24,878 nt of DNA from Nemertoderma westbladi. Taxonomy: Eukaryota; Xenacoelomorpha; Nemertodermatida; Nemertodermatidae. The notes beneath the pieces were generated by a model. That model was not told the DNA's origin. It searched no databases and saw only the letters and a list, made by a program, of their open reading frames with translations. Each line of letters begins with the position of its first letter. Position 1 is the first letter of the stretch. Position numbers and translations under genes: made by a program. Below, one piece after another: positions 8,454 through 19,831 of this stretch. The stretch covers positions 1 through 24,878 of the forward strand of contig JAUCBJ010000614.1 in NCBI GenBank assembly GCA_032718475.1, in the 5' to 3' direction.

Positions 8454-10446
8454 GGGATAATAGACTCTCTGCATATGAAACGATACCACCCGTCAACCAT
8501 ATTTTCAACATTTGAATACATCGAGTTCATGATATTTCAATCTGGAATCAGGTTGAAGTTGATAGTAATATATCGACCCTGTCTATCAGCTGTAAATGGT
8601 TTCACGGCCACACTATTTTACGAAGAATTTTCAAATTTCTTGCAAAGTATAATTATTTGTCCAGGGAAATTTATTATCATTGGAGATTTTAATTTCCACG
8701 TGGACGATTGCAATAACAGTGAGGCAGCCGATTTTTTGGAAATATAATTTTTGGAATAAATCTGTCTCTATGCGTTTAGGGGCAGCATGGTACAATGATT
8801 CAATAGCGACAACGAAAAAGAAACGCCGCCAACTAGAGCGAAAGTATAGAAAATCAAAAGGTATCGTATTACAAAGAAATAATTGATAACAATGCGGGCG
8901 ATCAAAATAAACTTTACTCTGTAGTAAACAAGATTTTATATCGTAAATCAGGTGTTTTGCCGAGGCACGATAATGATCTACAACTAGCTAATAGGTTTGC
9001 TGATTATTTTGATAACAAGATACAGGATATTCGCAGCCTGATCCGACCTAACTTAGAAAAACAAGCCGATGTAGCGATTATACCAATGTCCGAAATTCTA
9101 CATGTGCAAACAGTCCTGATGTTATTTATAACCAGACTTCTCTCCTGCCCAATGGTAGTACTTCCAGTGATCAGTATGCAAGGACTAGCTGCAACCTTAC
9201 CTGCCCATTGGTTATTAATGACAGTGTTTCCACTGATCATTCAGATAATAGTGTTCGTGGCAGTGGCAGATTCTCAGAATTCAATGAGATTTCAGCGGAT
9301 GAAACTGAGACACTTATTAAGGAGTCTAAATCGAAATCAAGTCCATGTGACCCTATTCCCACCAAACTTGTCAAATTATCAATTAAACTATTTGTACCGA
9401 AAATAATGATGATAATCAACTTATCCCTGACCACCTGCACAATTCCGTTGTTGTTGAAGGAGGCAGTAATCACCCCAGTCTTAAAAAAGGTTCGCCCGGA
9501 TTCTGACGTGCTGAAGAATTTCAGACCTGTCTCCAACCTTCTTTATTTATCCAAGCTTACTGAGAAAGTAGTTGCTGGTCAGTTAATACGGCATATGAAT
9601 TTAAATAGTCTGGCTTCATGAAGAAATGCAGAGTGCCTATAGACAGTATCATGGAACCAAAACAGCACTACTGATGGTTAACGATGGTACACTCCGGGGA
9701 CTTGATAATGGCTCAGCTGTTAAGTTAGTTATGCTTGACCTTAGCGCCGCATTCGATACGGTTGAGCACTCTAGACTGTTAGATATACTGGAATCCGAGC
9801 TTGGCGTAGGAGGCTCTGTATTGGAGTGGTTTAGATCATCGATACGGTTGAGCACTCTAGACTGTTAGATATACTGGAATCCGAGCTTGGCGTAGGAGGC
9901 TCTGTATTGGAGTGGTTTAGATCATGTCCACCCAGTCGGTTCGCATCGGTGATTCATATTCTAGCTACAGGGAACTGAAGTTTGGTTTACCTCAGGGGTC
10001 TGTATTAGGGCCTCCACTGTTCACCATCTATACCCGATCTCTATCAGCTGTTATAAGGAAGTATGGCCTGTCATACCACCTCTATGCTGATGATACCCAG
10101 ATATATATCATCTTCAAACCGTCTAATATGATGCAATCGGCGATAACAATCACTGAACGGTGCCTGAAGGATGTCCAATCCTGGATGAACACTAACCTGC
10201 TCAAGATGAATGAGGACAAAACAGAGATAATTCTCATACAATCTCGATTTGGTGACCAATTAGGTTCTGAATTGATCAGTTGTAGTGACCACCAATTTCT
10301 ACTTTGTTTTAGACTATTTTTAGATTTTTTAAGACTGTATTATAGAATAGCAAATGTTATCCGTTGTAGTACTCTATACTTAGCGCCTTGAAATCCTGTA
10401 CATAGAAAGGCGCTATATAAATAAATATTAGTATTATTATTATAAC
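8454..10446 (+). mobile_element. decayed CR1/Jockey-type LINE (endonuclease + RT + 3' tail)
   Basis: The plus-strand translation, across several frames, gives the middle of an endonuclease domain (LIVIYRPC at about 8565, IIIGDFNFHVDD at about 8680), a linker (AAWYNDSI, about 8785; RRQLERKYRKSK, about 8830), and RT motifs: VITPVLKK (about 9470), NFRPVSNLLYLSKLTEKVV (about 9518-9575), SAYRQYHGTKTALL (about 9632), LDLSAAFDTVEHSRLL (about 9735), LPQGSVLGP (about 9990) and the catalytic LYADDTQIYI (about 10080). WMNTNLLKMNEDKTEI follows, then the C-terminal part is deleted. The 3' end has AAGGCGCTATATAAATAAA and an ATT microsatellite (10405-10441), typical of CR1-like tails. Stops at about 8745 and 8885, a frameshift near 9115 and an 86-bp internal duplication disable it. 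Confidence 0.9.
9753..9924 (+). repeat. 86-bp tandem duplication within the RT domain
   Basis: Bases 9753-9838 are repeated at 9839-9924 with no difference that I can see. The segment begins TCGATACGGTTGAGCAC, at RT motif A. Since 86 is not a multiple of 3, the duplication shifts the frame and ends the RT reading frame near 9868. The near identity implies a recent event in an already inactive element. Confidence 0.9.
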
Positions 10447-10887
10447 TAGAACCGCCTTCATCTGCAGTTTCCGAATCTGAAAACCGTTTTAAATTTCACA
10501 AAAAAAATGCCAAAGATATCATCAAAAAACTTGAGTGTAAATTTTGAGACGTAAATCGCCATAATTGTAATGTTTTTATGTCTTTATTATAGAATATTAA
10601 TTATTATTTAGTTGAGCGTTTAAAACTCTACACATAGTTTCTTCAATACGCGTAAATAATGGTGTAGTTGAGACTGACTAATAATGTGTATTTGGCTAAG
10701 ATTCCCCCCCCCCTAGAATTGTTTTTTCCCCTCCCCCACCCCCCCCCCCCCCCCTGTTTTAAATTCGTGGGGAGCCGCCCCTGGGGGGAGGGGTCGGGTG
10801 GCCGTAACTCCAATTTCTGTTAATTTAAGACCTTAAATTTTAGGTAAAACACTTGAGTGCGCAGTGGGTTTAGCTAAGGTCACTAAC
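10447..10887. other. non-coding stretch with C-rich tracts
   Basis: No gene is seen. There are an A-run near 10500, C-runs near 10704-10713 and 10741-10754, and a CCCC/GGGG-rich patch up to 10800. The part next to 10887 is probably the 5' end of the intron following the myosin exon. Confidence 0.5.
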
Positions 10888-11106
10888 CAGTTTTGCTGAT
10901 CGGCTGTTGAAAGATTGACCTAATAACGTCTTTGTCGGAACCGCGAAGTATAATGATGACGTCCGGAGCCAGACTGTCTCGGTTCTTCTCAAGGAAACCA
11001 TTTATATCGTAGGTAGCTCGACCTGCATAATGGTTTACCGTGAATTGGGTTTCCGATTGTTTTTCTACTCCAAAATATTCTGATTTCGTGTTGACTTTCA
11101 ATTTAT
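10888..11106 (-). CDS. internal exon of an unconventional myosin heavy chain (motor domain)
   Basis: The minus-strand translation holds classical myosin-head features: FTVNHYAGRATYDINGFLEK, with the conserved HYAG and the LEKNRD motif that follows, then a helix (DVIIILRGS) and IRSIFQQPISKTG leading toward loop 2. The exon is 219 bp. The acceptor ACTATTTTTAG precedes 11106 and the donor GTTAGT begins at 10887. Both ends split a codon in the same phase, so the exon is symmetric. Myosin heads are ATP-driven actin motors, and this segment lies in the lower 50-kDa part that contacts actin. The class is uncertain: the run after LEKNRD and the ISKTG ending recall class III, as a guess. Flanking exons are not visible. 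The upstream intron probably contains the 26-bp satellite. Confidence 0.8.
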
Positions 11107-11215
11107 CTAAAAATAGTTGAAACAATCAATGCGTTATTGTGGAATAGATTAGCCTATAGAATATAATCTCTAATAATATAATAATAGTGCGAAGTGAAAC
11201 ATATCACTATTAGTT

Positions 11216-14200
11216 CGAGCGAGCTTGGAATGGTAATAATAATTACGAGTTCGGTTTCGTAATAATAATTACTAGATCGGTTTGGTAATAATAATTACTA
11301 GATCGGGTTGGTAATAATAATTACGAGACCGGATTGGTAATAATAATTACGAGATCGGTTTGGTAATAATAATTACTAGCTCGGTTTGGTAATAATAATT
11401 TTCTAGCTCAGTTTGGTAATAATAATTACTAGATCGGATTGGTAATAATAATTACTAGCTTGGTTTGGTAATAATAATTACTAGCTCGGTTTGGTAATAA
11501 TAATTACTAGATCGGATTGGTAATAATAATTACTAGATCGGTTTGGTAATAATAATTACGAGATCGGATTGGTAATAATAATTACGAGCTAGGATTGGTA
11601 ATAATAATTACTAGATCGGTTTGGTAATAATAATTACTAGATCGGTTTGGTAATAATAATTACTAGCTCGGTTTGGTAATAATAATTACGAGCTCGGTTT
11701 GGTAATAATAATTACGACCTCGGATTGGGAATAATAATTACTAGCTCGGTTTGATAATAATAATTACTAGCTTGGTTTGGTAATAATAATTACTAGCTCG
11801 GTTTGGTAATAATAATTACTAGATCGGTTTGGTAATAATAATTACGAGATCGGATTGGTAATAATAATTACGAAATCGGATTGGTAATAATAATTACTAG
11901 ATCGGTTTGGTAACAATAATTACTAGATCGGTTTGGTAATAATAATTACGAGCTAGGATTGGTCATAATAATTACTAGATCGGTTTGGTAATAATAATTA
12001 CGAGCTCGGTTTGGTAATAATAATTACTAGATCGGTTTAGTAATAATAATTACTAGATCGGTTTGGTAATAATAATTACGAGCTAGGATTGGTAATACTA
12101 ATTACTAGCTCGGTTTGGTAATAATAATTACTAGCTCAGTTTGGTAATAATAATTACGAGCTAGGATTGGTCATAATAATTACTAGATCGGTTTGGTAAT
12201 AATAATTACGAGCTCGGTTTGGTAATAATAATTACGACCTCGGATTGGAAATAATAATTACTAGCTCGGTTTGGTAATAATAATTACGAGCTCGGTTTGG
12301 TAATAATAATTACGACCTCGGATTGGGAATAATAATTACTAGCTCGGTTTGATAATAATAATTGCGAGCTCGGTTTGGTAATAATAATTACTAGCTTGGT
12401 TTGGTAATAATAATTACTAGATCGGTTTGGTAATAATAATTACTAGCTCAGTTTGGTAATAATAATTACGAGCTAGGATTGGTAATAATAATTACTAGAT
12501 CGGTTTGGTAATAATAATTACTAGCTCGGATTGTTAATAATAATTACGAGCTCGGATTGGTAATAATAATTACGAGCTCGGTTTGGTAATAATAATTACT
12601 AGATCGGTTTGGTAATAATAATTACTAGCTCGGTTTCGTAATAATAATTACGACCTCGGATTGGTAATAATAATTACGAGCTCGGATTGGTAATAATAAT
12701 TACTAGCTCGGTTTGGTAATAATAATTACTAGCTCGGTTTGGTAATAATAATTACTAGATCGGTTTGGTAATAATAATTACTAGCTCGGTTTCGTAATAA
12801 TAATTACGACCTCGGATTGGTAATAATAATTACGAGCTCGGATTGGTAATAATAATTACGAGCTCGGTTTGGTAATAATAATTACTAGATCGGATTGGTA
12901 ATAATAATTACTAGCTCAGTTTAGTAATAATAATTACGAGATCGGATTGGTAATAATAATTACTAGCTCAGTTTGGTAATAATAATTACGAGCTAGGATT
13001 GGTAATAATAATTACTAGATCGGTTTATGGTAATAATAATTACTAGCTCGGATTGTTAATAATAATTACGAGCTCGGATTGGTAATAATAATTACGAGCT
13101 CGGTTTGGTAATAATAATTACTAGATCGGTTTGGTAATAATAATTACTAGCTCGGTTTCGTAATAATAATTACGACCTCGGATTGGTAATAATAATTACG
13201 AGCTCGGATTGGTAATAATAATTACTAGCTCGGTTTGGTAATAATAATTACTAGATCGGTTTGGTAATAATAATTACTAGCTCGGTTTCGTAATAATAAT
13301 TACGAGCTCGGTTTGGTAATAATAATTACTAGATCGGTTTGGTAATAATAATTACTAGATCGGTTTGGTAATAATAATTACTAGCTCGGTTTCGTAATAA
13401 TAATTACGAGCTCGGTTTGGTAATAATAATTACTAGCTCGGTTTGGTAATAATAATTACGAGCTCGGTTTGGTAATAATAATTACGACCTCGGATTGGTA
13501 ATAATAATTACGAGCTCGGTTTAGTAATAATAATTACGAGATCGGATTGGTAATAATAATTACTAGATCGGTTTGGTAATAATAATTACTAGCTCGGTTT
13601 GGTAATAGTAATTACTAGCTCGGTTTGGTAATAATAATTACTAGCTCGGTTTCGTAATAATAATTACTAGCTCGGTTTGGTAATAATAATTACTAGCTCG
13701 GTTTCGTAATAATAATTACTAGATCGGTTTGGGAATAATAATTACTGGCTCGGTTTGGTAATAATAATTACTAGATCGGTTTGGTAATAATAATTACTAG
13801 CTCGGATTGGTAATAATAATTACTAGCTCGGTTTAGTAATAATAATTACTAGCTCGGTTTGGTAATAATAATTACTAAATCGGTTTGGTAATAATAATTA
13901 CTAGCTCGGTTTGGTAATAATAATTACTAGCTCGGTTTAGTAATAATAATTACGAGATCGGATTGGTAATAATAATTACGAGCTCGGTTTGGTAATAATA
14001 ATTACGAGCTCGGATTGGTAATAATAATTTCGACCTCGGTTTGGTAATAATAATTACGAGCTCGGTTTGGTAATAATAATTACTAGATCGGTTTGGTAAT
14101 AATAATTACTGGCTCGGTTTGGTAATAATAATTACTAGATCGGTTTGGTAATAATAATTACTAGCTCGGATTGGTAATAATAATTACTAGCTCGGTTTAG

Positions 14201-17200
14201 TAATAATAATTACGAGATCGGATTGGTAATAATAATTACGAGCTCGGTTTGGTAATAATAATTACGAGCTCGGATTGGTAATAATAATTTCGACCTCGGT
14301 TTGGTAATAATAATTACGAGCTCGGTTTGGTAATAATAATTACTAGATCGGTTTGGTAATAATAATTACTAGCTCGGATTGGTAATAATAATTACGAGCT
14401 CGGTTTGGTAATAATAATTACGAGCTCGGATTGGTAATAATAATTACTAGCTCGGTTTGGTAATAATAATTACTAGATCGGTTTCGTAATAATAATTACT
14501 AGCTCGGTTTGGTAATAATAATTACGAGATCGGTTTGGTAATAATAATTACGAGCTCGGTTTGGTAATAATAATTACTAGCTCGGTTTAGTAATAATAAT
14601 TACTAGCTCGGTTTGGTAATAATAATTACGAGATCGGTTTGGTAATAATAATTACGAGCTCGGATTGGTAATAATAATTACTAGTTCGGTTTGGTAATAA
14701 TAATTACTAGATCGGTTTGGTAATAATAATTACGAGCTCGGTTTCGTAATAATAATTACGAGCTCGGTTTAGTAATAATAATTACGAGATCGGATTGGTA
14801 ATAATAATTACTAGCTCGGTTTGGTAATAATAATTACTAGATCGGTTTCGTAATAATAATTACTAGCTCGGTTTGGTAATAATAATTACGAGATCGGTTT
14901 GGTAATAATAATTACGAGCTCGGTTTGGTAATAATAATTACTAGATCGGTTTGGTAATAATAATTACTAGCTCGGATTGGTAATAATAATTACTAGCTCG
15001 GTTTAGTAATAATAATTACGAGATCGGATTGGTAATAATAATTACGAGCTCGGTTTGGTAATAATAATTACGAGCTCGGATTGGTAATAATAATTACTAG
15101 CTCGGTTTCGTAATAATAATTACGAGCTAGGATTGGTAATAATAATTACTAGATCGGTTTGGTAATAATAATTACGAGCTCGGTTTGGTAATAATAATTA
15201 CTAGATCGGTTTGGTAATAATAATTACTGGCTCGGTTTGGTAATAATAATTACTAGATCGGTTTAGTAATAATAATTACTAGCTCGGATTGGTAATAATA
15301 ATTACTAGCTCGGTTTAGTAATAATAATTACGAGATCGGATTGGTAATAATAATTACGAGCTCGGTTTGGTAATAATAATTACGAGCTCGGATTGGTAAT
15401 AATAATTTCGACCTCGGTTTGGTAATAATAATTACGAGCTCGGTTTGGTAATAATAATTACTAGATCGGTTTGGTAATAATAATTACTAGCTCGGATTGG
15501 TAATAATAATTACGAGCTCGGTTTGGTAATAATAATTACGAGCTCGGATTGGTAATAATAATTACTAGCTCGGATTGGTAATAATAATTACTAGCTCGGT
15601 TTCGTAATAATAATTACGAGCTAGGATTGGTAATAATAATTACGAGATCGGTTTGGTAATAATAATTACTAGATCGGTTTGGTAATAATAATTAATAGCT
15701 CGGATTGGTAATAATAATTACTAGCTCGGTTTAGTAATAATAATTACGAGATCGAATTGGTAATAATAATTACGAGCTCGGTTTGGTAATAATAATTACG
15801 AGCTCGGATTGGTAATAATAATTACTAGCTCGGTTTCGTAATAATAATTACGAGCTAGGATTGGTAATAATAATTACTAGATCGGTTTGGTAATAATAAT
15901 TACTAGCTCGGTTTGGTAATAATAATTACTAGCTTGGTTTGGTAATAATAATTACTAGCTCGGTTTGGTAATAATAATTACTAGATCGGATTGGTAATAA
16001 TAATTACGAGCTCGGATTGGTAATAATAATTACTAGCTCGGTTTGGTAATAATAATTACGAGCTCGGTTTGGTAATAATAATTACGAGCTCGGTTTGGTA
16101 ATAATAATTACGAGCTCGGTTTGGTAATAATAATTACGAGCTCGGTTTGGTAATAATAATTACTAGCTCGGTTTGGTAATAATAATTACTAGCTCGGTTT
16201 AGTAATAATAATTACGAGATCGGATTGGTAATAATAATTACTAGATCGGTTTGGTAATAATAATTACGAGCTCGGTTTGGTAATAATAATTACGAGCTCG
16301 GTTTGGTAATAATAATTACGAGCTCGGTTTGGTAATAATAATTACGAGCTCGGTTTGGTAATAATAATTACGAGCTCGGTTTGGTAATAATAATTACGAG
16401 CTCGGTTTGGTAATAACAATTACTAGATCGGTTTGGTAATAATAATTACTAGCTCGGTTTGGTAATAATAATTACTAGCTCGGTTTAGTAATAATAATTA
16501 CGAGATCGGATTGGTAATAATAATTACTAGATCGGTTTGGTAATAATAATTACTAGCTCGGTTTGGTAGTAGTAATTACTAGCTCGGTTTGGTAATAATA
16601 ATTACTAGCTCGGTTTCGTAATAATAATTACTAGATCGGATTGGTAATAATAATTACGAGCTCGGTTTGGTAATAATAATTACTAGCTCGGTTTGGTAAT
16701 AATAATTACTAGCTCGGTTTAGTAATAATAATTACGAGATCGGATTGGTAATAATAATTACTAGCTCGGTTTGGTAATAATAATTACTAGATCGGTTTCG
16801 TAATAATAATTACTAGCTCGGTTTGGTAATAATAATTACGAGCTCGGTTTGGTAATAATAATTACGAGCTCGGTTTGGTAATAATAATTACTAGCTCGGT
16901 TTGGTAATAATAATTACTAGATCGGTTTGGTAATAATAATTACTAGCTCGGTTTGGTAATAATAATTACGAGCTCGGTTTGGTAATAATAATTACTAGCT
17001 CGGTTTGGTAATAATAATTACTAGCTCGGTTTGGTAATAATAATTACTAGATCGGTTTGGTAATAATAATTACTAGCTCGGTTTGGTAATAATAATTACG
17101 AGCTCGGTTTGGTAATAATAATTACTAGCTCGGTTTGGTAATAATAATTACTAGCTCGGTTTGGTAATAATAATTACTAGATCGGTTTGGTAATAATAAT

Positions 17201-18311
17201 TACGAGCTCGGTTAGGTAATAATAATTACTAGCTCGGTTTGGTATTAATAATTACTAGATCGGTTTGGTAATAATAATTACTAGATCGGTTTGGTAATAA
17301 TAATTACTAGCTCGGTTTGGTAATAATAATTACTAGCTCGGTTTGGTAATAATAATTACTAGATCGGTTTCGTAATAATAATTACTAGCTCGGTTTGGTA
17401 ATAATAATTACGAGATCGGTTTGGTAATAATAATTACTAGATCGGTTTGGTAATAATAATTACTAGCTCGGTTTGGTAATAATAATTACTAGATCGGTTT
17501 CGTAATAATAATTACTAGCTCGGTTTCGTAATAATAATTACGAGCTCGGATTGGTAATAATAATTACGAGATCGGTTTGGTAATAATAATTACTAGATCG
17601 GTTTCGTAATAATAATTACTAGCTCGGTTTCGTAATAATAATTACGAGCTCGGATTGGTAATAATAATTTCGACCTCGGTTTGGTAATAATAATTACTAG
17701 CTCGGTTTGGTAATAATAATTACTAGATCGGTTTGGTAATAATAATTACTAGCTCGGTTTGGTAATAATAATTACTAGATCGGTTTCGTAATAATAATTA
17801 CTAGCTCGGTTTGGTAATAATAATTACGAGATCGGTTTGGTAATAATAATTACTAGATCGGTTTGGTAATAATAATTACTAGCTCGGTTTGGTAATAATA
17901 ATTACTAGATCGGTTTCGTAATAATAATTACTAGATCGGTTTGGTAATAATAATTACGAGCTCGGTTTCGTAATAATAATTACGAGCTCGGATTGGTAAT
18001 AATAATTACGAGATCGGTTTGGTAATAATAATTACTAGATCGGTTTCGTAATAATAATTACTAGCTCGGTTTCGTAATAATAATTACGAGCTCGGATTGG
18101 TAATAATAATTTCGACCTCGGTTTGGTAATAATAATTTCGACCTCGGTTTGGTAATAATAATTACGAGCTCGGTTTGGTAATAATAATTACTAGCTCGGT
18201 TTGGTAATAATAATTTCGACCTCGGTTTGGTAATAATAATTACGAGCTCGGTTTGGTAATAATAATTACTAGCTCGGTTTGGTAATAATAATTACGAGCT
18301 CGGTTTGGTAA
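11216..18311. repeat. 26-bp satellite array, ~273 copies (7.1 kb)
   Basis: The unit is TAATAATAATTAC followed by 13 bases centred on AGCTCGG or AGATCGG. Unit register sampled along the array drifts by only 3 bases in total: one extra base at about 11399 and two extra at about 13025. Variation concentrates at unit positions 14 (T/G), 17 (C/A), 22 (T/A) and 25 (G/C/A). Higher-order copies are present: a run of 14 units from about 14071 recurs 1118 bp (43 units) downstream with two differences, a 130-bp (5-unit) block recurs at 16921, 17051 and 17181, and there are 260-, 364- and 442-bp offsets elsewhere. No coding potential was noted. It begins about 110 bp upstream of the myosin exon acceptor. 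Confidence 0.97.
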
Positions 18312-18627
18312 TGTAAAAGCTTCTGTGGGATATAACTGGCCCTTTTGCTTTGCAATCCAGTTTCCCCCCAGGCGCTGGAATACTCTAAAGGGCTCTCTAA
18401 CTATATATATATTCCCCTCGCCCGCAAGGTACCGTAATAGGTGTTTTAACGGACATAAAAATCATTCTTCTATATGTGTGCTTTGGCGGACATGGTAAGG
18501 CAAAAAACCCGCAATGCACCAAATACCCTGGCCCAGCTTAGCCTTGATGATTCAGATTACGACATCTAACAGCTGGTTGCTGACATGGAAACGGCCATTG
18601 GACACATGGTTATTTGTTTAGCTTAAG

Positions 18628-18693
18628 CCAATCAGAGCGATTTCTTCCTGTCGATGTGGAGATATTCAGCAGATCGTGCTAGTAGTGTTCAGT
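18628..18693 (+). promoter_or_regulatory. candidate RNA polymerase II promoter (CCAAT + initiator)
   Basis: A CCAAT box in the context AGCCAATCAGAG (CCAAT at 18628-18632) is followed about 60 bases later by the initiator-like TCAGT (18689-18693). This spacing suits a TATA-less LTR promoter driving the downstream gag ORF. A TA-rich run also occurs near 18400. All of these are short motifs, so confidence is low. Confidence 0.25.
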
Positions 18694-19566
18694 CTTACTG
18701 TTTTTCTTGATACTGTTGTGTTGTTGGTATCTAGGCCAGGAACACCGGCTCTAGAGTCAACTCGTTTCAGACTTTAGAAGAAACATTAGTAGGCTTTAGA
18801 TTATAGAGCGTATAACTGTTATCGGTCCAGTCAAACAGTGTTACCATCTTAACCTACCGTCTTAATGCTATTTACTGTTGTGTTTTGGTTGAATATTATT
18901 ATTTGGAGAACATCTATAAAGAACCCAAATTTCCCAATTTTCTTGATACACTACAGGTTAGAGAGACGGGTTATATATAGCGATTGCGACTTATATTATT
19001 GTGTTTGTAGTGAATTTAATGCTATTTGATAAGCACTTCATGGGTCCGTTGCTGTTCTCTTTATATATGATAAAATTCATTGACGGTCGGCAAATTAGTG
19101 AGCAGTATTGTGTGTTACCGGTAGTGTGCATGATTGTGACTGATAACTAAGCATTTCCTAAAGAATGCGCCTCATACGTGAATCATAAGCCGTACCGACT
19201 TGCCGTTGTGATTAGTATAAGTCATATCTCTGTTTACCTAGATAGAGCGCCACGTCCTAAAGGAACTGTTAATATTTCCCGAAAGTGAATAATATTAGTC
19301 AGAAATTATTTATTAACGATCAATCGAATAATACAATACAGTAAGCTTACACTGCAATAATAATCTAAGCCCTCAGAATCCAGTCTCCCGGGTATATCCA
19401 GCGGGTGAATGGACGCGCACTAGGCTGGCTTCTGCTAATGTTGTGTTTATTGGTATTAAATATTTGTCAACTTCTAAAGTCTATTTGTAAACAAAAAGAC
19501 ATATAAATTTTGGCAGGTTAAACTGCTAAAGGTCTTCAAAAGCGCGTACAATAACAGTTATAGCTT

Positions 19567-19591
19567 CTTGATTGCGGCGTAAGCAATCAAG
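19567..19591. repeat. perfect hairpin, 9-bp stem and 7-nt loop
   Basis: CTTGATTGC (19567-19575) and GCAATCAAG (19583-19591) are exact reverse complements around a GGCGTAA loop. In the leader RNA of a retroelement this would fold stably. Role unknown. Confidence 0.8.
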
Positions 19592-19598
19592 TTGATAG

Positions 19599-19614
19599 TA
19601 CCGGTCGACCGGTA
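19599..19614. repeat. 16-bp perfect palindrome
   Basis: TACCGGTCGACCGGTA reads identically on both strands. It begins 8 bases after the hairpin and contains two copies of the ACCGGT word that recurs through the leader. Confidence 0.9.
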
Positions 19615-19831
19615 ACCAGTAGGCCTGACTGCCTGATCATCCGGACCGGTACTTACTTACAGTACGGGTACAGCAGTACTATTTCGATTGTGATATTGTA
19701 TATTGTGGGCTGCTAGGGGATTAGGGATTGATCACCCCTTATTCCTTTGTATGGTTTACTTATTTCTGTCAGTTTTATTTACTAGTAGGCTAATATTGAG
19801 CAGAAGACGTGTAAACCTGCTCAGATTGTAC

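Noticed and set aside
7158-8530. Two long minus-strand frames (over 400 codons) across the 42-bp array
   Set aside because: They exist only because the unit is a multiple of three without stops in those frames. Their translations are hydrophobic low-complexity repeats with no flanking domain.
11216-18311. CRISPR-like array (regular repeats)
   Set aside because: There are no unique spacers: the 26-bp units are contiguous and near identical. The context is an animal genome.
18492-18569. ATG-started 25-codon frame (MVRQKTRNAPNTLAQLSLDD...) in the leader
   Set aside because: Too short to support as a gene and no recognised homologue. It might be an upstream ORF of the retroelement if transcribed through.
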